DNA of 11,273 nt from an uncultured Oscillospiraceae bacterium (GTDB lineage Bacteria; Bacillota; Clostridia; Oscillospirales; Ruminococcaceae), in the NCBI GenBank assembly GCA_934527255.1, contig CAKTAM010000058.1, positions 1-11,273 of the forward strand, written 5' to 3'. Each line of letters begins with the position of its first letter. Within the stretch, counting starts at the first letter, position 1. The notes beneath the pieces are model-generated. The model saw only the letters and a list, made by a program, of their open reading frames with translations, ran no database searches and was not told the DNA's origin. Below are positions 1 to 7,205 of the stretch, one piece after another. The position numbers and the translations under genes are program-made.

Positions 1-666
1 CATTCGCAGTATCTGGGGGCCATTATGGTGGCGGCGTACAGCTATATGGCGCTGGTGCCCATTGTGCAGCCGCCGGTCATCCGGCTGATCACCTCGAAAA
101 AAGAGCGCCGCATCCGCATGAGCTACCGTGAGAGCAGCGTCAGCCGTCTGACGCGTATTTTGTTCCCCATTGTGGTGACGGTGGTGGCCGGTCTGGTGGC
201 CCCGGCCAGCGCAGCGCTGGTGGGCTTTCTCATGTTCGGCAACCTGCTGCGGGAGTGCGGCGTGCTGAATGCGCTGTCGGAGACCGCGCAGAATGTGCTT
301 GCCAACCTCATTACCATCGTACTGGGGCTTACGGTATCGGCCCAGATGACGGCCGAGCAGTTTGTCCGGCCGGATACGCTGCTGATCCTGGCGCTGGGGC
401 TGGTCGCCTTTGTGTTTGATACGGTGGGTGGGGTGCTGCTGGCCAAGCTGTGCAACCTGTTTTTGCCCTCGGGCAAAAAGCTGAACCCCATGATTGGCGC
501 GGCCGGTATTTCGGCTTTCCCCATGAGCGGCCGTGTGGTCAACCAGATGGGCCTGAAGGAGGATAATCAGAACTTCCTGCTCATGTATTCCATCAGCGTA
601 AACGTCTCCGGCCAGATCGCCAGCGTGGTGGCGGGCGGCGTTTTGCTGAATCTGCTGGGCCATTGA
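1..666 (+). CDS. Sodium-pump decarboxylase beta subunit, 3' part (OadB/GcdB/MmdB family)
   Basis: This is the C-terminal portion of the integral membrane beta subunit of a biotin-dependent decarboxylase sodium pump. The frame is open from base 1, so the start lies left of the window and the ATG at 25 is internal. The visible part has several hydrophobic helices. Near the end, codons 484-532 encode an NPMIGAAG-ISAFPMSGR stretch. In characterised OadB an Asn, Gly, Ser and Arg with the same spacing line the Na+ path; here they are the codons at 484 (N), 496 (G), 511 (S) and 532 (R), all conserved. The family couples decarboxylation of carboxybiotin to Na+ export. The substrate (oxaloacetate, methylmalonyl-CoA or glutaconyl-CoA) is set by the alpha subunit, which is not visible, so no specific symbol is given. 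A small gamma-like gene follows after 16 bases. The family call is firm; the substrate is unknown. Confidence 0.93.
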   Translation, partial: HSQYLGAIMVAAYSYMALVPIVQPPVIRLITSKKERRIRMSYRESSVSRLTRILFPIVVTVVAGLVAPASAALVGFLMFGNLLRECGVLNALSETAQNVLANLITIVLGLTVSAQMTAEQFVRPDTLLILALGLVAFVFDTVGGVLLAKLCNLFLPSGKKLNPMIGAAGISAFPMSGRVVNQMGLKEDNQNFLLMYSISVNVSGQIASVVAGGVLLNLLGH

Positions 667-682
667 AAGAGGAGGAGATCGA

Positions 683-829
683 ATGTTTCGTACGGGATCT
701 GTTGCCGTAGCGCTGCCGATCATGCTGGTCGGCTGGCTGGGCGTTTTTCTGGTCATTGCCCTGATCGTGGGGGCGGTGTATCTGCTGCAGGCGCTGACAC
801 GCAAAAAAAGCGCCGAAAAGGCAAAATAA
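683..829 (+). CDS. Small gamma-type (OadG-like) subunit of the sodium-pump decarboxylase
   Basis: This 48-residue protein has one predicted transmembrane helix (about residues 10-36, including VGWLGVFLVIALIVG) and a basic tail, RKKSAEKAK. The start is an ATG at 683 with a near-perfect AGGAGG at 670-675, seven bases upstream. It begins 16 bases after the beta-subunit stop, so the two are surely cotranscribed. The G-x-x-GVFLV pattern in the helix is typical of OadG-family gamma subunits, which anchor and stabilise the alpha-beta complex in the membrane. Odd points are that it is shorter than the usual gamma subunit of roughly 80 or more residues and lies after beta rather than before it. It lacks any obvious Pro/Ala linker or metal-binding tail. 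It could be another small membrane partner; the operon position is the main support. Confidence 0.65.
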   Translation: MFRTGSVAVALPIMLVGWLGVFLVIALIVGAVYLLQALTRKKSAEKAK

Positions 830-834
830 AAAAA

Positions 835-864
835 CGTGCGGCCCGCATCTGCGGCGGCCGCACG
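835..864 (+). other. GC-rich hairpin after the decarboxylase operon
   Basis: A perfect 9-bp stem (835-843 CGTGCGGCC with 856-864 GGCCGCACG) encloses a 12-base loop. It starts six bases after the gamma-like stop codon and has no T-tract, so it is not a terminator by itself. It may protect the mRNA 3' end or assist the terminator at 871-914. Confidence 0.5.
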
Positions 865-870
865 GTCAGA

Positions 871-914
871 GCGTCCCGGCCGCTGCCCGCAAGGGGTGGT
901 CGGGGCGCTTTTTT
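871..914 (+). terminator. Rho-independent terminator of the decarboxylase operon
   Basis: An 11-bp stem (871-881 GCGTCCCGGCC with 898-908 GGTCGGGGCGC, two G-U pairs) closes a 16-base loop and is followed directly by six T residues (909-914). It separates the decarboxylase operon from the pyruvate kinase promoter. Confidence 0.9.
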
Positions 915-952
915 GCGTTCGGCTTCGTAATTTCATTGCCCGGCTCTGGAAT

Positions 953-980
953 TTGACAGGCGAATGTGCTATGCTATATA
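953..980 (+). promoter_or_regulatory. Sigma-A promoter of pyruvate kinase
   Basis: A consensus -35 TTGACA lies at 953-958. After a 16-base spacer comes TATATA at 975-980, preceded by TGC (972-974), an extended -10 element. TATAGT at 977-982 with an 18-base spacer is an alternative reading. The start site would be near 987, giving a leader of about 70 bases before the ATG at 1060. Confidence 0.85.
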
Positions 981-1059
981 GTGGATAGAATTTTGAGAAG
1001 GGAAAGGACGGTGCGCCCGCTGCGGCTGCGCCGCCCCGGAAAACAAGGGAGGCTGTACA

Positions 1060-2475
<1,416 letters not shown>

Positions 2476-2539
2476 CCGCCGGGCGTTCGCCCCCGGGCAG
2501 TCAAAAAAAGCGGCCTGTGGCCGAAAAGGAGCAGATAAT

Positions 2540-3787
2540 ATGAACAACGAATTTTCCCGTTCGGAGGCTTTGCGCAAATACGCCCGGTTTGCGGTGCGCG
2601 TCGGCAGCAACGTGCAGCCGGGGCAGGCCCTCATCATCACCGCGCCGGTGACGGCTGCGGCTTTTACCCGCCTGTGCGTGGAGGAAGGTTATGCGGCGGG
2701 CGCGCGTGAGGTTGTGGTGCACTATAAGGACGAGCAGGTCAACCGGATGCGGATGCAGTACGCCCCCGAGGCAGTGCTGGAGGAGGCCAAGCCCTGGATC
2801 CAGGACAGCTACACCTCTTACATGAAGCAGCCCGGCGGTGCCTGCCTGCTGGCGGTGATCAGCGACGACCCGGAAATTTACAAGGGCATCGACCCCGCCC
2901 GCATTGACCGTGCCGCCCGCGCCCGCGCTCTGGCCATGACGGAGTATTACGAGTATGTTATGAACAGCCGGGTGCAGTGGAGCATTGTGGCCATTCCGTC
3001 CCCGGCGTGGAGCGCCAGCGTTTTCCCCGGCAAGGCCCCGACCGAAGCGGAGGAGAGCCTGTGGCAGGCCATTTTTACCGTCTGCCGCATTGATGAAAAC
3101 GACCCCGTGGAAAACTGGAAAGCGCCGCTGCATACCATGCACAGCCGTGCCGACTGGCTGAACGGTCTGCAGCTGGATGCGCTGCACATCACCAGCGGCA
3201 ACGGTACAGATGTGACCATCGGCCTGCCCAAAAACCACATCTGGGCGGGCGGCAGCGAGCGCACGCCGGACGGCGTGGAGTTCCTGGCAAACATTCCCAC
3301 CGAGGAGGTCTTTACCGCGCCGGATCGCCTGCGGGTAGAGGGCACGGTGCACGGCACCAAGCCGTATGTTTACCATGGCAGCCTGATCGAGGATTTTGTT
3401 GTGACTTTCCACGAGGGCCGCGTGGTCGAGCATCACGCTGCCAGGGGGGAAGACCTGCTGGGCCTGCTGCTGTCTGCGGATGAAAACGCCGCCCGCATCG
3501 GCGAGATTGCGCTGGTGCCTGCCACCAGCCCCATCAACCGTAGCGGCCTGCTGTTTTACAACACGCTGTTCGATGAAAACGCCGCCTGCCACATTGCCTT
3601 CGGCAAGGCGTACCCCACCTGTGTGGAGGGCGGCGACGCCATGGACGACGCGCAGAAAATGGCCGCCGGGCTGAATGTCAGCAACATCCACGAGGATGTG
3701 ATGATCGGTGCGGAGGATACCTGCATCGACGGCATTACGGCTGACGGACGCATTGTGCCGGTTTTCCGCGGCGGCGTCTGGGCCTGA
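2540..3787 (+). CDS. Aminopeptidase, family M29 (AmpS/PepS-type metallopeptidase)
   Basis: This cytoplasmic metallo-aminopeptidase removes N-terminal residues from peptides, probably in peptide turnover. Its 415 residues match the usual length of about 410 for family M29. The dinuclear metal site and catalytic residues expected for the family can be placed: E256 in NIPTEEVF, E322 in GEIALVP, H351 and Y358 in HIAFGKAY, and H384 and D386 in NIHEDVMIG. The spacing fits that of Thermus AmpT as I recall it (66, 29 and 7 residues between the first four). The N-terminal domain opens with RKYARFAVRVGSNVQPGQ, also typical. The ATG at 2540 has AAAAGGAG at 2524-2531. A small hairpin (2511-2523) sits just before the ribosome site. 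It probably shares pyruvate kinase transcripts by read-through, since no promoter is visible in the 64-base gap. There is no functional link to glycolysis. Confidence 0.95.
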   Translation: MNNEFSRSEALRKYARFAVRVGSNVQPGQALIITAPVTAAAFTRLCVEEGYAAGAREVVVHYKDEQVNRMRMQYAPEAVLEEAKPWIQDSYTSYMKQPGGACLLAVISDDPEIYKGIDPARIDRAARARALAMTEYYEYVMNSRVQWSIVAIPSPAWSASVFPGKAPTEAEESLWQAIFTVCRIDENDPVENWKAPLHTMHSRADWLNGLQLDALHITSGNGTDVTIGLPKNHIWAGGSERTPDGVEFLANIPTEEVFTAPDRLRVEGTVHGTKPYVYHGSLIEDFVVTFHEGRVVEHHAARGEDLLGLLLSADENAARIGEIALVPATSPINRSGLLFYNTLFDENAACHIAFGKAYPTCVEGGDAMDDAQKMAAGLNVSNIHEDVMIGAEDTCIDGITADGRIVPVFRGGVWA

Positions 3788-3797
3788 CGGGGTAAAT

Positions 3798-3855
3798 CTG
3801 CCGACAGTCCCCGGCAAGGGCGGCAGAAACGGGCCGCGCAGCCGCCCCTGGCGGC
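3798..3855 (+). terminator. Possible GC-rich terminator after the M29 peptidase
   Basis: Two hairpins follow the peptidase stop: CTGCCG (3798-3803) with CGGCAG (3821-3826), and GCCGCC (3841-3846) with GGCGGC (3850-3855) around a CCT loop. Neither is followed by a T-tract, so this is a weak or Rho-assisted terminator at best. The rest of the stretch up to 3897 shows no coding signal. Confidence 0.3.
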
Positions 3856-3897
3856 GCCGTACCGGCCAAAGAAACAAAAAATTTTGGCGTTCGACCC

Positions 3898-3926
3898 TTG
3901 ACAGCCCGGCCGGGGTGTGCTATGAT
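3898..3926 (+). promoter_or_regulatory. Sigma-A promoter of the thrS T-box leader
   Basis: A perfect TTGACA (3898-3903), an optimal 17-base spacer and TATGAT (3921-3926), with an extended TGC just upstream (3918-3920). The start site should be near 3933, giving a leader of about 350 bases. Confidence 0.92.
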
Positions 3927-3932
3927 GAAGCC

Positions 3933-4186
3933 GTAAAAGCAAAAACGATACAGAGAGACATGGCAGTGATACCCCGCTTTCCGCAGAGAGGCCCCCGTTT
4001 GGTGCAAGAGGGCTGAAGGCGATCACTGCAACCACTTTCTGTGTGCGGCCAATCCCCGCCGGTCGGGCCCGTTATCGCCTGTGCAAGAGGTCTGCCGTTC
4101 GGGTTGCCGTCCGGCGGGCAAATTGGGTGGAACCGTGGAGCGTTTATCGCGCTTCATCCCGATATTCGGGATGAAGCGCGTTTTTT
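3933..4186 (+). ncRNA. T-box riboswitch, threonine-specific (thrS leader)
   Basis: This cis-acting leader senses uncharged tRNA-Thr and permits read-through into thrS when threonine is scarce. Stem I folds by eye: basal helix 3951-3957/4035-4041, specifier loop 3958-3962/4030-4034, helix 3963-3970/4022-4029 (8 bp, perfect), helix 3975-3981/4015-4021, a CAGAGAG bulge (3984-3990), apical helix 3991-3994/4010-4013 and the distal-loop motif GGTGCAAG (4001-4008). The specifier codon in the loop is ACC (4031-4033), followed by A, reading threonine. The T-box proper is AATTGGGTGGAACCG (4121-4135). The antiterminator forms from GGG 4125-4127 with CCC 4158-4160, a seven-base TGGAACC bulge (4128-4134), and helix 4135-4142 with 4150-4157. 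The bulge TGGA predicts a tRNA-Thr ending UCCA. The competing terminator is listed separately. Confidence 0.96.
4148..4186 (+). terminator. T-box-controlled intrinsic terminator before thrS
   Basis: A perfect 15-bp stem (4148-4162 with 4166-4180) with a three-base TAT loop is followed by six T residues (4181-4186). Its 5' arm overlaps the antiterminator 3' strand (4150-4160), so the two structures are mutually exclusive. Confidence 0.95.
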
Positions 4187-4215
4187 ATTTATTTTTGAAA
4201 AAACGGCAAAACGAT

Positions 4216-4259
4216 CTTTCCGTCGGCACTCGCCAAAAAGCGGTGTGGCTGACGGAAAG
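4216..4259 (+). other. Second leader hairpin between the T-box terminator and thrS
   Basis: CTTTCCGTC (4216-4224) and GACGGAAAG (4251-4259) form a perfect 9-bp stem around a 26-base loop that holds a run of A residues. It lies after the T-box terminator and ends nine bases before the AGGAG ribosome site (4269-4273), so it would be present only on read-through mRNA. No T-tract follows. Its role is unknown; it may affect translation or mRNA stability. Confidence 0.5.
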
Positions 4260-4279
4260 CGGACAGAGAGGAGATTTTG

Positions 4280-6223
4280 ATGATGATTCGAGTAACCTTA
4301 AAGGGCGGTACGGTCAAGGAGTACGAAAGCGGCGTGACCCCTCTGGAGATCGCCCGCGAGATCGGGCCCGGCCTGTATAAGGCTGTTTGTGCAGCCGAGA
4401 TCGACGATGCGGTATGTGACCTGCGCACCCCCATTACAAAGGATGCCTCGCTCAGTCTGCTGACGTTTGAGGATGAGGCGGGCAAAAAAGCTTTCTGGCA
4501 TACCACCAGCCACCTGCTGGCGCAGGCGGTCAAGCGGCTGTTCCCGGCGGCGCAGTGCGCCATTGGCCCGGCCATTGACGATGGCTTCTATTATGATTTC
4601 GATGTGGAAAAGCCGTTTTCCACGGAGGATCTGGCTGCTATCGAGGCCGAGATGAAGAAGATCGTCAAGGAAAACCCGACCATCGAGCGTTTTGAGGTAT
4701 CCGTGGAGGAGGCCCGCGAGCTGGTAAAGGGGCAGCCGTATAAGCAGGAGCTGCTGGAAAAGCACGCGGCCGAGGGCGGGCCGATCACCTTCTACCGTCA
4801 GGGCGAGTTTACCGACCTGTGCGCGGGGCCGCATCTGCCGGATGTTGGCCGCATCAAGGCGTTCAAGCTGACCAGTGCGACCGGCGCTTACTGGCATGGC
4901 GACGCCAAGCTGCCCATGCTGTGCCGTGTGTACGGTGTCAGCTTTCCCAAGGCCAGCGAGCTGGAAGAGCATCTGAACCGTCTGGAGGATGCCAAAAAGC
5001 GCGACCATAACAAGCTGGGCCGCGAGATGGAGTTTTTTACCACGGTGGATTGCATTGGGCAGGGGCTTCCCATTCTGCTGCCCAAGGGCGCGCGCGTGAT
5101 CCAGCTGCTGCAGCGCTGGATCGAGGATGTCGAGCAGCAGCGCGGCTATCTGCTGACCAAGACCCCGCTGATGGCCAAGCGCGAGCTGTATAAGATCAGC
5201 GGCCACTGGGATCATTATCTGGACGGCATGTTTGTGCTGGGCGACCCGCACGACGAAACCAAGGAATGCTTTGCCCTGCGCCCGATGACCTGTCCGTTCC
5301 AGTATCAGGTCTTTTTGAACAAAAAGCGCAGCTATCGCGAGCTGCCCATGCGTTTGGGCGAGACCTCGACGCTGTTCCGCAATGAGGATTCCGGCGAGAT
5401 GCACGGCCTGATCCGTGTGCGGCAGTTCACCATCAGCGAGGGGCACCTGATTCTGCGGCCGGATCAGCTGGAGGAGGAGTTCCGCGGCTGTCTGGAGCTG
5501 GCGCAGTACACGCTGAAAACGCTGGGGCTGGATGAGGATGTCAGCTATCGCTTCAGCCAGTGGGATCCCAACCGGCAGGATAAATATGAGGGCACGGCGG
5601 AGCAGTGGGAAGAAGCGCAGGGCCTGATGAAGAAGATCCTCGACCATCTGGGTGTAAAATATACCATTGGTATTGATGAGGCTGCATTCTACGGCCCGAA
5701 GCTGGATATCCAGATCAAAAATGTGTTCGGCAAAGAGGATACCCTCATCACCATTCAGATTGACATGCTGCTGGCTGCCAAGTTCGGCATGTACTATACC
5801 GGTGCGGATGGGCAGGAGCATTTGCCCTACATCATCCACCGCACCAGCGTGGGCTGCTATGAGCGCACGCTGGCCCTGCTGATCGAAAAGTACGCCGGTG
5901 CTCTGCCGCTGTGGCTGATGCCCACGCAGGTGAAGGTGCTGCCCATTACCGACCGTGCGATGGCTGCTGCCAACGCCCTGAAAGAGAAGCTGAACGCCGC
6001 AGGAATTCGCGTAGAGGTGGATGACCGCAATGAGAAGATCGGCTATAAGATCCGCGAGGCGCAGCTGAACAAAATTCCGTATATGGCGGTGTTGGGCGAC
6101 AAAGAAGTGGAAAGCGGGCTGGTCTCGGTGCGCACCCGCAAGGGCGTAGACCTTGGCGCGATGCCCGCAGAGGAGTTTGTGGCCCGTGTGGTAAAGGAAA
6201 ACGCCGAAAAGTCTCACGATTGA
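4280..6223 (+). CDS. thrS: Threonyl-tRNA synthetase
   Basis: This class II synthetase attaches threonine to tRNA-Thr in the cytoplasm. I chose the ATG at 4280 (647 residues), six bases after AGGAG (4269-4273). The adjacent ATG at 4283 is equally possible; TTG at 4277 is too close to the ribosome site. Order: TGS domain (about 1-62); editing domain with HTTSH (H74, H78) and DLCAGPH (C181, H185); catalytic core; and C-terminal anticodon-binding domain (about 545-640). Zinc ligands match the E. coli set: C338 in RPMTCP, H389 in SEGHL and H520 in IIHRTS. Motif 2 is LFRNEDSGEMHGLIRVRQF. The core departs from the commonest form: RPMTCPFQ replaces PMNCPGH, and FTISEGH replaces FTQDDAH. I believe this is a known sub-type in Clostridia. 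Expression is controlled by the upstream T-box. Confidence 0.98.
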   Translation: MMIRVTLKGGTVKEYESGVTPLEIAREIGPGLYKAVCAAEIDDAVCDLRTPITKDASLSLLTFEDEAGKKAFWHTTSHLLAQAVKRLFPAAQCAIGPAIDDGFYYDFDVEKPFSTEDLAAIEAEMKKIVKENPTIERFEVSVEEARELVKGQPYKQELLEKHAAEGGPITFYRQGEFTDLCAGPHLPDVGRIKAFKLTSATGAYWHGDAKLPMLCRVYGVSFPKASELEEHLNRLEDAKKRDHNKLGREMEFFTTVDCIGQGLPILLPKGARVIQLLQRWIEDVEQQRGYLLTKTPLMAKRELYKISGHWDHYLDGMFVLGDPHDETKECFALRPMTCPFQYQVFLNKKRSYRELPMRLGETSTLFRNEDSGEMHGLIRVRQFTISEGHLILRPDQLEEEFRGCLELAQYTLKTLGLDEDVSYRFSQWDPNRQDKYEGTAEQWEEAQGLMKKILDHLGVKYTIGIDEAAFYGPKLDIQIKNVFGKEDTLITIQIDMLLAAKFGMYYTGADGQEHLPYIIHRTSVGCYERTLALLIEKYAGALPLWLMPTQVKVLPITDRAMAAANALKEKLNAAGIRVEVDDRNEKIGYKIREAQLNKIPYMAVLGDKEVESGLVSVRTRKGVDLGAMPAEEFVARVVKENAEKSHD

Positions 6224-6268
6224 TGAGCGGCCCGGCGCTTGCCGAAAGCATGGATGCATAGACCGTCG

Positions 6269-6309
6269 GCCCCTCCCCGCAGAAAGCGTTTTCTGCGGGG
6301 AGGGGCTTT
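6269..6309 (+). terminator. Strong intrinsic terminator of thrS
   Basis: A perfect 17-bp stem (6269-6285 with 6290-6306) and a GCGT loop are followed by TTTCTGTTT. It closes the thrS unit and insulates the zinc-ribbon gene, which has its own promoter. The bases between the thrS stop and this stem, and from 6310 to 6399, show no gene or other clear signal. Confidence 0.93.
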
Positions 6310-6399
6310 CTGTTTGACGAAACGTGCCGCTGCTAGGTCTGCATTCCTGCGCAAACCCGCCCGCAGGGCGGAAAACACCGAAAAAATTGCTCTGGGGGC

Positions 6400-6430
6400 T
6401 TGACCTTCCACCGGGTGGAAGGGTTACAAT
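6400..6430 (+). promoter_or_regulatory. MerR-family-type promoter with a 19-base spacer and central dyad
   Basis: The -35 is TTGACC (6400-6405) and the -10 is TACAAT (6425-6430), giving a 19-base spacer, two longer than optimal. A perfect 9-bp inverted repeat with a one-base centre, CCTTCCACC-G-GGTGGAAGG (6404-6422), fills the spacer and overlaps the end of the -35 box. MerR-family activators bind such dyads and distort the DNA to realign overlong spacers. The dyad centre is 13 bases after the first base of the -35, as in the E. coli CueR site of copA as I remember it, and both share TTGACCTTCC and GGAAGG half-sites. The start site would be near 6437. No regulator gene is present in the window. 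Confidence 0.85.
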
Positions 6431-6463
6431 AGAGAAAACCAAACGAAAAAGGAGAAAGTATTG

Positions 6464-6850
6464 ATGAAAAGTGTCAAGCCGGGCCGCGGCCCATCCATGC
6501 TCGGCGGTGTTGTAGCTGTGGCAATGGCCATCTTCGGCGTGTTCTGGTGCGTGATGGCCGCAGGTATCGGCGCCGGGTTTATGAGTGTATTCGGCATTGT
6601 TTTTATTCTGATCGCCATCGCTACAGCGATATATCATTTTCGCAACGCCACGGGTGAGCAGCGGTATTCCACCTTTGATATTGTGGATGCCGACGAGGAG
6701 GGCGACCCGCTGAACGAACGCTTTGGCAGACAGCAGTCCGACCGCTCCGAAGAGCCTGCGGCACAGCGCAGCGATTATTGCCCCTATTGCGGTACGCCGG
6801 TCGACGGCGACTACCGCTATTGCAGACGGTGCGGGCGCGAGCTGCCGTAA
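6464..6850 (+). CDS. Small membrane protein with C-terminal zinc ribbon, unknown function
   Basis: This 128-residue protein has a short basic N-terminus, two adjacent hydrophobic helices (about residues 12-35 and 37-57), an acidic and polar linker (about 60-104), and a C-terminal zinc ribbon with C106-P-Y-C109 and C120-R-R-C123. The topology suggests a membrane hairpin with the ribbon in the cytoplasm. I chose the ATG at 6464, nine bases after AAGGAG; a TTG at 6461 would add one residue. Such two-helix zinc-ribbon proteins are common in Firmicutes, but I know of no assigned function. It is a single-gene unit between the thrS terminator and a downstream terminator, and its promoter looks MerR-controlled. 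A role in metal, redox or envelope stress would fit, but that is inference from the promoter alone. Confidence 0.85.
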   Translation: MKSVKPGRGPSMLGGVVAVAMAIFGVFWCVMAAGIGAGFMSVFGIVFILIAIATAIYHFRNATGEQRYSTFDIVDADEEGDPLNERFGRQQSDRSEEPAAQRSDYCPYCGTPVDGDYRYCRRCGRELP

Positions 6851-7100
6851 ACCGAAAAGAAGCCTTCAGGGCGACGAGGCGCTGACGGCTGGAAAAGGGA
6901 TCGGCAAAGCGGCCGCAGGCGGCGCAAACCGGTTTTCTGCCGGTGCAGGCACTGCCTGCCGCTGCGGGCGGAGCGCGAGACCGGCCGCGGCCTTGCCGGG
7001 CGCGAGAAAGACCGCCGATTTGGCCTGTAAAAAAGAAAAGAGGTCGGCAAGACAAGTGCGGGTGGGAAAAGCCGCCCTGGCAGCCACCCCAAAACAGAGA
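6851..7100. other. GC-rich intergenic stretch between convergent genes
   Basis: No convincing gene is seen on either strand. The forward frames are rich in Arg, Ala and Gly, as expected of non-coding high-GC sequence, lack a ribosome site, and the longest one runs through the terminator at 7101-7138. One imperfectly foldable inverted repeat, GCAGGCA/TGCCTGC (6945-6959, one-base centre), is present. It may be the remains of lost sequence or a long 3' untranslated region of the zinc-ribbon gene. Confidence 0.5.
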
Positions 7101-7138
7101 AGCCCGGCAGACGGAAGCGCTCCGTCTGCCGGGCTTTT
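7101..7138 (+). terminator. Intrinsic terminator, probably bidirectional
   Basis: A perfect 15-bp stem (7101-7115 with 7121-7135) with an AGCGC loop is followed by T residues to 7138. It would end transcripts from the zinc-ribbon gene. Read on the minus strand the stem is followed by TCTCTGTTTT, so it may also stop the large surface-protein mRNA. Confidence 0.85.
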
Positions 7139-7162
7139 GACTGTAAAAATCAGGGGATAGGG

Positions 7163-7192
7163 CTTTGGGCCGCCGCCTTGGGCGGCTCAAAG
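7163..7192 (-). terminator. Possible terminator of the surface-protein gene
   Basis: CTTTG (7163-7167) with CAAAG (7188-7192) and GCCGCC (7172-7177) with GGCGGC (7181-7186) form an interrupted hairpin 14 bases beyond the minus-strand stop codon. The nearest T-run on the minus strand (7145-7149) is too far for a classic terminator, so it is weak alone and may act with the 7101-7138 hairpin. Confidence 0.4.
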
Positions 7193-7205
7193 CGGCTGCC
7201 GTGCA

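Noticed and set aside
970..975. TATGCT as the -10 box of the pyruvate kinase promoter
   Set aside because: It would leave only 11 bases after TTGACA; the extended TGC-TATATA at 972-980 gives a normal 16-base spacer.
2478..2523. Hairpins between pyruvate kinase and the M29 peptidase as a terminator
   Set aside because: The stems are short and no T-tract follows; an A-run lies between them instead, so termination is unlikely and read-through is expected.
2501..3877. Minus-strand open frame of 458 codons opposite the M29 peptidase
   Set aside because: This is a shadow of high-GC coding sequence; the plus strand carries the complete M29 metal-site motifs.
4298..6637. Minus-strand open frame of 779 codons opposite thrS
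   Set aside because: It is a shadow of the codon bias of thrS, crosses two terminators and a promoter, and has no recognisable domain, while the plus strand encodes an unmistakable ThrRS.
6851..7028. In-frame continuation after the zinc-ribbon stop codon containing FCRCRHC, possibly a second degenerate cysteine motif
   Set aside because: It follows a normal TAA stop, is very rich in Arg/Lys/Gly as expected of non-coding GC-rich sequence, and the cysteine spacing does not make a complete zinc ribbon.
6723..7160. Forward open frame of 145 codons overlapping the zinc-ribbon gene and the following intergenic region
   Set aside because: It is out of frame with the zinc-ribbon gene, has no ribosome site, is rich in Ala/Arg/Lys without any domain, and reads through the perfect terminator hairpin at 7101-7138.
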